Assembly: GCA_023647555.1 (NCBI GenBank) | Contig: JALRLY010000240.1 | Coordinates: 1 to 41,211, forward strand | Source of the DNA: Pancytospora philotis | Taxonomy: Eukaryota; Microsporidia | Direction: 5' to 3' | Length of the DNA stretch: 41,211 nucleotides | In this document: in pieces, positions 1 to 7,362 of the stretch | Position numbering within the stretch: the stretch's first letter is position 1 | Layout of the letters: the number at the start of each line of letters is the position of its first letter | Program-made: the position numbers and the translations under genes | Notes under the pieces: generated by a model | Seen by the model: only the letters and a program-made list of their open reading frames with translations | Databases searched by the model: none | Told to the model about the DNA's origin: nothing

Positions 1-638
1 TTAGACAGCGCCTTCGCAATATTGTACGTATTGTACCTCGGCGCGGTGATATCGCCCGGCACATACGAGAACTGGCACATTTGCTCGATTTCGCCATCGT
101 TGCAGTCTGCGAACGAGTCCTTGTTTGCGACCAGCCAGGCCTTGCGCACATTCAAGGCCTCGCATAGAGCTCTGCGCATGTCTCCGATGCAATTGCCCTC
201 CTCGTTTATTCCAGCGATGAGCGGCGCATTCGAGTCGCACTCTTCGCCTTGTATAATGCCATTGAGGTCCTTAACTCTGATACGGATGTGGTTCTGCAGA
301 AGTGTGGTAGCAGACTTGATCTTGCCGCAAAAAGAAGAGGCGGCAGCGGCAAGCCTTCCGCTGAACATGCCGGGGGCGGCTTCCGCCAGTGCGCGCAGCC
401 CATCAAGCTCCCTGTCCTCCTGGTGCAATCTATCACAGATATCTGATGCCCCGGTGCAGCTGTTGCACGACGGTTTGTCGGCTGAGCCGTTAGCGTAGAC
501 GTGGCTTCCCACGCCTGCGCCGTCAGTCTCGGAGATGAGCCGCTTGATGCTGGCGGTGCTGCCCGTTCTGTCCCGCGCGGAGAGTTGGCCGGCTTTGACG
601 GGTAATAGGCAGTTGGGGATGCACAGTAGTGACATCAT
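1..638 (-). CDS. Partial secreted-type Cys-containing protein, C-terminus cut by window edge
   Basis: An open frame of at least 211 codons starts at ATG 638 (a second ATG follows directly at 635) and runs to the left edge without a stop. The frame is closed upstream by a TGA near 692. The N-terminus reads MMSLLCIPNCLLPV, a short hydrophobic leader that could be a signal peptide but is weak. The mature part has clustered cysteines (PSCNSC..TGASDIC near residues 59-70) and a long helical stretch of Ala/Leu-rich residues. A TATA-like box lies 19 nt upstream, as in other secreted-type genes of this window. I recognise no family; the style (leader, few Cys, amphipathic helices) resembles the unknown proteins at 13645 and 18022, but that likeness is impressionistic. 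Coding status is supported by the absence of stops and the protein-like composition. Confidence 0.65.
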   Translation of the reverse strand, partial: MMSLLCIPNCLLPVKAGQLSARDRTGSTASIKRLISETDGAGVGSHVYANGSADKPSCNSCTGASDICDRLHQEDRELDGLRALAEAAPGMFSGRLAAAASSFCGKIKSATTLLQNHIRIRVKDLNGIIQGEECDSNAPLIAGINEEGNCIGDMRRALCEALNVRKAWLVANKDSFADCNDGEIEQMCQFSYVPGDITAPRYNTYNIAKALS

Positions 639-657
639 ATAGGGCGCCGGGCACCAG

Positions 658-666
658 TTTTTTATA
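658..666 (-). promoter_or_regulatory. TATA-like box of the left-edge gene
   Basis: On the coding strand this reads TATAAAAAA, ending 19 nt before ATG 638. The spacing matches the TATA-like boxes of the other secreted-type genes in the window (14-21 nt). Confidence 0.45.
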
Positions 667-903
667 AGCCTGCTTGGTACCCCCAACCGCTTTCATCAAA
701 CCAATCATTCTAGAATGCGCCCTGATATCAGATACAGATCGGGGTGAACGCGCCGCTGGTACTGCCAGCAACTCTCTGATAACTAAGAATGCGTAGGGCA
801 CGCTATACCACCTTCAGTGCACTGCGGCACCGCTCTTTTCGGCCCCAAGCGTCTGAAGAAAATCCCAGCTTGCCCAAAGTGCAGAATAAAAGAAAGCCCC
901 GCG

Positions 904-1010
904 TAATGGCTTACAAAGCGAATAAGCCCTCTTAATGGCCCACAAAGCGAATAAGCCATTGTAATGGCCCACAAAGCGAATAAACCCTCGTAATGGCCCA
1001 CAAAGCGAAT
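904..1010. repeat. 29-bp tandem repeat, about 3.7 units
   Basis: Copies of a unit beginning TAATGGCCCACAAAGCGAAT start at 904, 933, 962 and 991, an exact 29-bp period. Units differ at a few positions; the last 9 bases are the most variable and the fourth unit is truncated. The array sits about 40 bp past the 3' end of eIF5A (whose stop lies at 1052). Minus-strand frames through it stay open only because of the repeat and are not credible genes. Confidence 0.9.
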
Positions 1011-1051
1011 CGCAAAAACAAACACGAGTATGGAATATACTTTACTAGATC

Positions 1052-1582
1052 TTAGGAAATGTAGTCAGTAATGCCATATCTAGAGAGGTCCTCAGGCGCA
1101 GAGTAGACGCACTCCCAGAAGATCAGCTTGGTCTTCGTCTCGTCGATCTCGGAGTACTTGATGAGCAGCACCTGGCCCTTCTCGTTCACCCAGTTCTCGT
1201 TGAGCTTCACCTTCTCAGCGGCGATGGCCTTCTTGACGGCGTTGTCGTCGTTGTTGATGAAGTAGGTGTAGGCAATGGTCTCGCCGGTCTCCAGGTTCAC
1301 GCACATCTCGGAGTCGGTCGCGTTGTAGACCACGCGGTGGTTGTAGCAGAAATCAACGACGCAGTGGATCTTGTTGTCAGAGTCCTTGAACGTGCAGGCG
1401 ATGGACTTGCCGTTGATGATGTTACGCGCAGACAGGATGGTCTTCGCGGAGCCGTGCTTACCGGGCTTGGACACGGACATGTCGGTGACCTTCGCGAACA
1501 CCGCGGTCTCGCCGTCCGGAATGTACACGTTACCGATCTTCAGCTCTCTTCCGCTGATGAAGTTGGTCTTAATGGCGGCCAT
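1052..1582 (-). CDS. eIF5A: Translation factor eIF5A (hypusine-containing)
   Basis: A 176-residue protein with the eIF5A layout: an N-terminal SH3-like domain (about 1-85) with the hypusination loop PGKHGSAK, where Lys42 is the expected deoxyhypusine/hypusine site, then an OB-fold domain (about 86-176). In eukaryotes eIF5A promotes peptide-bond formation at stalling motifs such as polyproline and aids termination, in the cytoplasm. ATG 1582 is chosen over an in-frame start at 1627 because the protein then begins at the family's usual distance from the hypusine loop and the ATG follows AAATTTTTTT plus CCCC. The length is slightly above the usual ~157 residues; the extra residues are at the C-terminus. 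This is the most secure call in the window. Confidence 0.95.
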   Translation of the reverse strand: MAAIKTNFISGRELKIGNVYIPDGETAVFAKVTDMSVSKPGKHGSAKTILSARNIINGKSIACTFKDSDNKIHCVVDFCYNHRVVYNATDSEMCVNLETGETIAYTYFINNDDNAVKKAIAAEKVKLNENWVNEKGQVLLIKYSEIDETKTKLIFWECVYSAPEDLSRYGITDYIS

Positions 1583-1596
1583 TGGGGTCAGCGCGC

Positions 1597-1606
1597 AAAA
1601 AAATTT
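1597..1606 (-). promoter_or_regulatory. AAATTT start element of eIF5A
   Basis: Coding-strand AAATTTTTTT ends 14 nt before ATG 1582 and is followed by CCCC. A second AAAATTTT lies at 1626-1633. The arrangement recurs before many genes here. Confidence 0.6.
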
Positions 1607-1898
1607 ATCTAGATTTGCTCGGCGCAAAATTTTAGAGCTCAGGCGTCTGCGTGGCGGTGTACCGGGCGCTTGCAGGTGCTGGCACTGAGAGCTGCTTATA
1701 TTCGTGCGTGTCTTTTTCTGCGATTACCGGTGATATGCAGTTGTAATTATTGCTTGCAGTTTTATTCCTTAAATTGGGCTGATTCGTGTATCTGCTACCC
1801 ATTCTGCACCGGCCACTTCATTCGCTGCTTGCTGCCATTTCCCGTAACGTCCAACACACTGGCACGCGCAAGGAGCATCCCTATTCCGCAGACCACTC

Positions 1899-1905
1899 AA
1901 ATTTT
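1899..1905 (+). promoter_or_regulatory. AAATTT start element of SRP-receptor beta
   Basis: AAATTTT ends 17 nt before ATG 1923, with a CCCC run just before the ATG. An out-of-frame ATG at 1912 lies in between. Confidence 0.55.
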
Positions 1906-1922
1906 GCACAGATGCAGCCCCG

Positions 1923-2366
1923 ATGCTCCTTGCGGTGATTCTGGCGACGCTCCTGGTTGTGTTCGTCACGGCCTACGCGCTCTTCCCGCGCAAGAGCCAC
2001 CGGCGCGTCTACTTCGTCGGCCCGCACTGCTCGGGCAAGACCGAGTCGATCGCGCGGCTCCTCGGGCTCGGGAACCCGACCGTCTCGTCCCTCACGTCGA
2101 ACAGCTTCGTGGTCGGGCGCACGGAGATCGTGGAGTGCCTCCAGGACAACCTCTCGCAGGACTTCGTGAACAAGTTCCACATCAACCCGATCGACAAGTT
2201 CGTGTTCTTCGTGAAGAACGAGGAGGAGATGGGCTTCTTCCCGGACCTCACGGGCTTCGACATCTGCTTCGTGATGTGGCGCAAGTGCCCCAACAAGATA
2301 AGCACGCAGCTCGTGTACCTCGACGAGGACCACTCCAAGCTCGCTGCGCTCATCAGGGCCAAGTAG
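1923..2366 (+). CDS. SRP102: Reduced signal-recognition-particle receptor beta subunit
   Basis: 147 residues. Residues 2-21 form a transmembrane helix, followed by a basic stop (FPRKSHRR) and a P-loop GPHCSGKT at 33-40, then a switch-I-like T-x-x-S-L-T-S-N segment at 53-60. This N-anchored small-GTPase architecture is that of SR-beta, which tethers the SRP receptor to the ER membrane. The protein is much shorter than usual (about 200-270 residues): no DxxG (G3) or N/TKxD (G4) motif is evident and the sequence stops after a strand-like LVYLDEDHSK segment, so nucleotide binding may be altered. Codons are strikingly GC-rich at third positions. The family call rests on TM plus P-loop plus switch-I; another Arf/SR-beta-like GTPase is the alternative. 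Confidence 0.6.
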   Translation: MLLAVILATLLVVFVTAYALFPRKSHRRVYFVGPHCSGKTESIARLLGLGNPTVSSLTSNSFVVGRTEIVECLQDNLSQDFVNKFHINPIDKFVFFVKNEEEMGFFPDLTGFDICFVMWRKCPNKISTQLVYLDEDHSKLAALIRAK

Positions 2367-2694
2367 GCCAGGCATGGGGAATATGCAGTAAATTCATTGG
2401 GAACCGGCGATTTCTCGTGCCGAATATGTGTAATTGGATACTCGAAGTGGAAGTTACTCGGTACTATCTGATATCGCGGTAAAAGCTGCTAATATTTTCG
2501 ATTCCTATTGCGTTTGCGGTACGCGGAAAGCCTCTCCAGTCGTGCATCCATGTCTGGCCGAACTCTACATGAAATATAGACTGCCACAACCCGGGCGCGC
2601 ACTGATGCATTATTATCGTCGCACTCCAATAAAGCTCGCAGCTCAGGATTGAGTAATTACTTTTGCGTGCTAGTAAAGTGATTGAGAGAGGAAT
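2367..2694. other. Intergenic stretch, nothing recognised
   Basis: Convergent spacer between SRP-receptor beta (+) and the first MASTK gene (-). A small open frame at 2434-2652 has no start element and no recognisable features. Confidence 0.4.
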
Positions 2695-3915
2695 TTATTG
2701 ATTATGGGAGGAGGCGGAGGACCGTTCGTACATGTTAAACCGAATGTCGCGTGCTCTGCGTATTTGCTGGTAGCTACGCATCGCATGCTCCACTAGAGTC
2801 GCGAGCAGCTTTGGCCGCGTGGCCCGCATGGCCATGACCTTGCTAGGAGTCAGCTCCGCTTCAGACCTGGCGCCGGCCAGCTGCATGGCGTTCGTCCAAT
2901 ACGAGGATTTATCATCCTCAGCATTCTTCTTGATTATAGAAAGACCAGGCCATTCGGTATTGTCATCGCCCTCCCAAAGCATGGCATAGGAAAGCAGGAT
3001 ATTGACTGCAGCGGCGGTGTTGCAAAACTCGGTCTCCTCGTCAATGGACGCGAACTTAAGAGTCTTAGGATCAGAGGCATTCGCCACGGCAAGCGCATCC
3101 ATGACATATACGCCGGCAAAGTGCCCAGTTGAATATTTACGCTTGCATCTCATGTGGCTAATGTACTCACGAGCCGCGTATTGTACATTATCGAAATCTG
3201 CAGGCATTATGTGGTTGATATAATAAGGAGCCTTGCTTCCAGCAACAACCTTGAATGCAAGCGAATAAAGGGCAACTAATCTCGCAAGACCAACTATACG
3301 CTCCCGTGACTTGAATTCTTCATCGGACGACAGAAGCTGTAAAATATTCGCACGACTATATTTGGCACCATCGAAGCCCTGTAAAAAGCTGAAAATACTG
3401 GAAAACCGGTCGTCTGCAAACGTATCTCTCAGATTCTTGAAGCAATCCTCATCTTTTAGCTTGAGATACTCATCGCTGACCAGCTGGAAGTCCACAGCAG
3501 CATTGGGATGATTTATAAGCGTGTTTAACGCGGGATACACATTCTCATCGCTGATGCGTCTTCTGAACGCATTACAGCTATACAAATACCCGCGATTCAA
3601 CTCTCGCTCAATGAGCTTACTAATCAGTTCTAAGAAACCAACAAGCACCTTGCATGCCTGATCCTGCGTAGGCAGAGGGCGTGCAGCAGACTGGGTTGAC
3701 GATGTACTCAGATTAAAGCTCGGCACGAGATCAAGCTCCCGCTTCCCCGCCGATGAAGTGCCGCTGCTCGTAGCAGACGTGTCCGCCGGAGACGCCTCGG
3801 CCGGCGCCGCGGGCTCGCTCGGGCTCTCGCGGCCCCAGTACCAGCAGCCACCACCCAGCAAGACGCCGAATGCAACTAAGCTCGCTCCAATAGCAATAAT
3901 CTTCGTTGAAGCCAT
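2695..3915 (-). CDS. MASTK-family signal-anchor protein, copy A
   Basis: 406 residues, no known family. Residues 5-27 form a hydrophobic segment ending GGGCWYWGRE: an uncleaved anchor or signal peptide. A Pro/Ala/Ser/Thr-rich linker (30-80) and a helical domain (85-400) follow. Motifs shared with the paralogs are A-C-x-V-L-V-x-x-L-E near 88, an F-C-N-x-A-A-x-x-I-L-L segment, and a basic C-terminal helix (RPKLLATLVEHAMRSYQQIR). ATG 3915 is in the same leader context as the other copies, preceded by AAATTT and CCCC. The stop codon overlaps CAATAAA, a likely poly(A) signal. It is the downstream-most gene of a same-strand array of five. Likely role: surface or secretory-pathway protein of a lineage-specific family; the function is unknown. 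Confidence 0.8.
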   Translation of the reverse strand: MASTKIIAIGASLVAFGVLLGGGCWYWGRESPSEPAAPAEASPADTSATSSGTSSAGKRELDLVPSFNLSTSSTQSAARPLPTQDQACKVLVGFLELISKLIERELNRGYLYSCNAFRRRISDENVYPALNTLINHPNAAVDFQLVSDEYLKLKDEDCFKNLRDTFADDRFSSIFSFLQGFDGAKYSRANILQLLSSDEEFKSRERIVGLARLVALYSLAFKVVAGSKAPYYINHIMPADFDNVQYAAREYISHMRCKRKYSTGHFAGVYVMDALAVANASDPKTLKFASIDEETEFCNTAAAVNILLSYAMLWEGDDNTEWPGLSIIKKNAEDDKSSYWTNAMQLAGARSEAELTPSKVMAMRATRPKLLATLVEHAMRSYQQIRRARDIRFNMYERSSASSHNQ

Positions 3916-3931
3916 GGGGTGAGCATTTGCG

Positions 3932-3939
3932 AAAAATTT
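3932..3939 (-). promoter_or_regulatory. AAATTT start element of MASTK copy A
   Basis: Coding-strand AAATTTTT ends 16 nt before ATG 3915, followed by CCCC directly before the ATG. Confidence 0.55.
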
Positions 3940-3955
3940 GTGGCTCGTCGTTATT

Positions 3956-3975
3956 CCCCTTTTTCAATAAAGGGG
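3956..3975. promoter_or_regulatory. Conserved inverted repeat upstream of MASTK copy A
   Basis: CCCCTTTTTCAATAAAGGGG: perfect 7-bp arms CCCCTTT/AAAGGGG around a 6-nt loop, about 40 bp upstream of the ATG. The identical 20-mer precedes copy B (5657-5676), a changed but still palindromic version precedes copy D (8585-8601), and only the right arm survives before copy E. Candidate dimeric-factor site or hairpin. Confidence 0.6.
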
Positions 3976-4415
3976 TTAGCGGGATATGAATGGCACAGAT
4001 CTGCTTTCTCAAGCAGATTGGTCCAGATGGAAAGGAGTGCACAGTGCGTTGAGTCGGTGTGCGGCTCGGGTTCAGTTACATTTAATACAGTTAAAGTACT
4101 GCGCTGACTGCAAGTTTTAGCTTACTATTAGTGGGACTGGCTGTATTGAATCACCGTTTTGTAACACTTTCACTTGCGTACTTAGCATACCAAAGCCGAT
4201 CGAATAGAATATTGATATTCCTTAACTTTTATTATCTCAATAAATTACCCTTATGTCTAATTATGTTCTTCAAACTGCCGCACCCCGGTGCATACGCCTG
4301 ATGCATACATACTCGGTGCATCATTGTTGGACGTAACAAAAACTGAATATAGCTAGTAGCCCAAAAGGGAGCAACAATGCTCGCGAACGGCTTAAATGGC
4401 TGAAAGTAGAATTTA

Positions 4416-5615
4416 TTATTGGACGTGAAACTTTGTTTTCGAAGCGCTATATCTGGCTCTGCGCGCCTGCTGATAGCAACGCATCGCAAGCTCGACCATG
4501 GTCGCTAACAATTTGGGCCGCGTGGCCCGCATAGCCATAACCTTACTAGGAATCAGCTGCGCTTCAGAGCTAGCGCCGGCTAGCTGCATGACGTCCGTCC
4601 AATACGAAGAATCATCCCAAGCATTCTTCTTTAGCATAGCAAGTCCGACCCGATCGGTGCTATTCTCACTTTCCCAAAGCATGCAGTAGGCAAGCAGGAT
4701 ATTGATCGCACCAGCGCTGTTGCAAAATCCGGTAGCTTCCTCAATCGAGGTAGACTTCAGCACTTTAGGATCTGAAACATTCGCCACGGCAAGCGCATTC
4801 ATGACATCCTCGCCAGAGACCCTCTTCGTTGCATACTTAAAATTATGTAGCTCAGAATCGATGTATTTGAACGCATCATCTTGTAACTCGTCGAAAGCAA
4901 CGGGCGTCAGACGCTCAACATAGTGAGGAGTATTGTTTCCTGCGGAGATCTTGCATATAATCGAATACAGGACTATTGATTTCGCGAGGATGGCCATCGC
5001 TTGTTCCGGTGAAGCGCCTTCAGTGTTTTCATCGGACGCCAGAAGCTTCAAAGTCCGCTGACGAGTAAACTTGGCGAAATCAGTGCAGCATGTAAAGATG
5101 AAAATGTTCGATTTCTGGTCATCTGCAAAGGAATTCCTCAAAGTTTTAAAAATGGGCTCTTCTGTTAACCGGAGCACTTCATCTTTGATCGGCTGGAAGT
5201 CCGTACCAATTTCGGGGCTGCGTATAAAAGCATCGAGCGCTGAATACTCTTTCTTGCTACTGATAAGGTCTATAAAGGCACTACAGTTATTCCAATACTC
5301 ATCATACCCCCGCGCGAGGAGTTCACCAAGCATTTCCAAGATACCGACGAGCACCTCGCACGCCGCATTTTGCTCCGACGATGAAGATGACTTACCGGCA
5401 GGGGCTCTGAGCTCAAAACTCGGCACGAGGTCAAGCTGCTGCTTGCCCGCCGATGAAGTGCTGCTGCTCACAGCGGACGCATCCGCCGGGGACGCCTCGG
5501 CCGGCGCCGCAGGCTCGCTCGAGCTCTCGCGGCCCCAGTACCAGCAGCCACCGCCCAGCAAGACGCCGAATGCAACTAAGCTCGCTCCAATAGCAATAAT
5601 CTTCGTTGAAGCCAT
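4416..5615 (-). CDS. MASTK-family signal-anchor protein, copy B
   Basis: 399 residues from ATG 5615, chosen because its leader is nearly identical to copies A, D and E at the DNA level. An in-frame upstream Met at 5696 would read through the promoter elements and is rejected. Layout: hydrophobic segment 5-27, Ala/Pro/Ser-rich linker, then a helical domain beginning near a C-E-V-L-V-G-I-L-E-M-L motif. The last ~110 residues (F-C-N-S-A-G-A-I-N-I-L-L, then S-K-V-M-A-M-R-A-T-R-P-K-L-L-A-T) are very close to copy A, while the middle third is much more diverged. The stop overlaps AATAATAAA. Function unknown; membrane-anchored or secreted. Confidence 0.8.
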   Translation of the reverse strand: MASTKIIAIGASLVAFGVLLGGGCWYWGRESSSEPAAPAEASPADASAVSSSTSSAGKQQLDLVPSFELRAPAGKSSSSSEQNAACEVLVGILEMLGELLARGYDEYWNNCSAFIDLISSKKEYSALDAFIRSPEIGTDFQPIKDEVLRLTEEPIFKTLRNSFADDQKSNIFIFTCCTDFAKFTRQRTLKLLASDENTEGASPEQAMAILAKSIVLYSIICKISAGNNTPHYVERLTPVAFDELQDDAFKYIDSELHNFKYATKRVSGEDVMNALAVANVSDPKVLKSTSIEEATGFCNSAGAINILLAYCMLWESENSTDRVGLAMLKKNAWDDSSYWTDVMQLAGASSEAQLIPSKVMAMRATRPKLLATMVELAMRCYQQARRARYSASKTKFHVQ

Positions 5616-5631
5616 GGGGTGAGAATCCGCG

Positions 5632-5639
5632 AAAAATTT
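5632..5639 (-). promoter_or_regulatory. AAATTT start element of MASTK copy B
   Basis: Coding-strand AAATTTTT ends 16 nt before ATG 5615, with CCCC at the ATG, identical in layout to copy A. Confidence 0.55.
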
Positions 5640-5656
5640 GTAGCTCATCGTTAATT

Positions 5657-5676
5657 CCCCTTTTTCAATAAAGGGG
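5657..5676. promoter_or_regulatory. Conserved inverted repeat upstream of MASTK copy B
   Basis: The same 20-mer as upstream of copy A (7-bp arms, 6-nt loop), at the same distance from the ATG. Confidence 0.6.
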
Positions 5677-6007
5677 TAGTGGAATGCGAATGGCACGAAT
5701 CCGTTTTCCTAAGCAGCTTGGTCCGGCCGGAAAGGAGTGCATAAAACATCGAGTTGGTGTGCGGCTCGGGTTCAGTTACATCTAATACGGTTGTATTCTG
5801 AAGATGCTATGGACAGACTGGTTATTAGCTCTCTGTTGGAATTATTGCTGTGGCGCGTGAATGATAATAAATGCAGCTGCATCGTGCTTTATCAGTGTTG
5901 GTTGTACGTTTTGGCTCGCTATTAGTGAAACTGGCTACATCGAATCATCGTTTTTGCAGCACTTTCACTCACGTACATGGAACACCAAAGCCCGTCAAAT
6001 AAAATAT

Positions 6008-7135
6008 TTACTCAGTCGAGAACGCGAGACGCTTTTGTGCCTTTTGTCCTCTGCCTTGCTTGTAGCGCCGCAGCGCGTGATAGACAAGGGTCTTCAGTAG
6101 TTTGTGCCGCAACGACAGCGCAGCGCAAATCTCGCCGGCAGTATACGCAGAGCCCGCGCAGACACCGACCGCATTTCTGATGCTGCGCGCGCTGCACCCT
6201 TCAATGCACGTGTGTGCTCCAGTCGGCAGCGAGTTGCGCTGATCGCAATGCTCAGCAAAGACGCAAACGGACATGTGGTTCTCAATGGCCTGCACACGGT
6301 TGCAGAACGCCTCTGCTTCGGCCACCGAACGCAGCTCAGTAGTGCTGGGATCTTCTGCGCACGCGGCTGCGAACGCGTCCAGAGCCTGCTCGGCCGATAA
6401 GTCCTTGGGCCGCGAATAGTACATGTAATCGTCGACCAAAGTGCTGCCCTCCAAAAGTAGCGTCTCAAAATCAGAGAGCTGCAGACGGTCAAGTTTCCAG
6501 TCGCAACAATCGTCCCTCCTGGTAGAAAACAGCGTTGAGTAGAGCAGCGTGAGTCTAGTGATTGTGTGAAGCGCCTTTTTATCAATTACCGTCCCTATCC
6601 CCGATTCCAGGTGCTCTACGAGATCGCACTTTCTGTATTTCTGACTGACTGTGCGTACAAATGTGAAAATATCGGCGAACCTACCGCTTGCGAAGTAGCG
6701 CTGTATGGCGCGCACCGCGGGTCGCTCCCATAGCTCTTCGAAGCTATCCAAAGGGCCGAGTCTGCTAACGGCCTCCCCGTCATCGCATTTGAGAATGTAA
6801 TCGAACTGCGGCATGCGCACGAGCTCGTCGCGGAAGTCCCAGCATGCCTCCCAGTATTTTTCTTCACTTGAAGGGGCCAGAGCTAATAGCATCTCCAAGA
6901 TGTGAACAAGCACTTCGCAGGCCGCCTCGTGCGAGGGCAGCGTGCGTGGCGGCCCCTTCGGCTGTCCAGGCAGATCTGTGGCATAGTCCCGTCTGTGCCG
7001 CTGGAACGCCAGTCCTGACTTGTAAACTTGTGTCCCCGTGCTGTTTCGCGCATATTGAAGCGATCTGCTAAGTGCTGCAACGAGTATTACAGCTGCCGCT
7101 ACTGCCGCAATGACGAAAGTTTTCACTGTTGGCAT
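6008..7135 (-). CDS. Divergent member of the signal-anchor array (copy C)
   Basis: 375 residues. The leader MPTVKTFVIAAVAAAVILVAAL is hydrophobic but unrelated in sequence to the MASTK leader, and the Pro/Ala linker is replaced by a basic, Arg/Tyr-rich stretch (23-65). The rest follows the family plan: H-E-A-A-C-E-V-L-V-H-I-L-E-M-L near 70-82, a helical middle, F-C-N-R-V-Q-A-I-E-N near the last third, and a C-terminal basic helix L-R-H-K-L-L-K-T-L-V-Y-H-A-L-R-R-Y. It sits between copies B and D on the same strand, so it is either an old duplicate that escaped homogenisation or the product of leader replacement. AAAATTTTT stands 7 nt before ATG 7135. Function unknown. Confidence 0.75.
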   Translation of the reverse strand: MPTVKTFVIAAVAAAVILVAALSRSLQYARNSTGTQVYKSGLAFQRHRRDYATDLPGQPKGPPRTLPSHEAACEVLVHILEMLLALAPSSEEKYWEACWDFRDELVRMPQFDYILKCDDGEAVSRLGPLDSFEELWERPAVRAIQRYFASGRFADIFTFVRTVSQKYRKCDLVEHLESGIGTVIDKKALHTITRLTLLYSTLFSTRRDDCCDWKLDRLQLSDFETLLLEGSTLVDDYMYYSRPKDLSAEQALDAFAAACAEDPSTTELRSVAEAEAFCNRVQAIENHMSVCVFAEHCDQRNSLPTGAHTCIEGCSARSIRNAVGVCAGSAYTAGEICAALSLRHKLLKTLVYHALRRYKQGRGQKAQKRLAFSTE

Positions 7136-7142
7136 GAGGGCT

Positions 7143-7151
7143 AAAAATTTT
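7143..7151 (-). promoter_or_regulatory. AAATTT start element of copy C
   Basis: Coding-strand AAAATTTTT ends 7 nt before ATG 7135, followed by GCCC. No inverted repeat of the MASTK type is visible upstream. Confidence 0.5.
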
Positions 7152-7362
7152 AATTACTTAGGGTTCTGCTCGCGATTTTAACTATCTTGGCCGCTACGGG
7201 CTGTAGCCCCAGCTAGTAACTAAATTCTATGTATTTGTGCAGTCTGACAAGGCAAGCGCTCAAACCAAGCAACACCGTTAGAACGCAGCCGTTGTGTTAT
7301 TAATATCAGAAAGCTACCGAGATGACTAAAAGAAATGTTTATTCTTTACGGATAGACGGCTC

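Larger units (their letters stand above)
639..1051. other. Intergenic stretch with tandem repeat
   Basis: Non-coding spacer between the left-edge gene and eIF5A. It holds the TATA-like box of the former and the 29-bp tandem repeat described separately. No RNA gene was recognised. Confidence 0.5.
3916..4415. other. Duplicated upstream block of MASTK copy A
   Basis: The spacer shares long recognisable tracts with the spacer upstream of copy B, for example GTGTGCGGCTCGGGTTCAG at about 4059 and about 5758 and a TATTAGTG..ACTGGCT tract at about 4127 and about 5922. So the duplication unit included more than 200 bp of upstream DNA. No gene is seen. Confidence 0.6.
5616..6007. other. Duplicated upstream block of MASTK copy B
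   Basis: Spacer between copies B and C, holding the start element, the inverted repeat and tracts homologous to the spacer upstream of copy A. No gene is supported; small plus-strand frames here lack any start element. Confidence 0.5.

Noticed and set aside
904..1010. Direct repeats resembling a CRISPR array
   Set aside because: The units are contiguous with no unique spacers, and the surroundings are eukaryotic; it is a plain tandem repeat.
783..1025. Minus-strand 80-codon frame with hydrophobic repeats
   Set aside because: It is generated by the 29-bp repeat and has no start element or plausible product.
1670..2482. 270-codon plus-strand frame overlapping SRP-receptor beta
   Set aside because: Arg/Pro/Ala-rich shadow of the GC-rich SR-beta gene in another frame.
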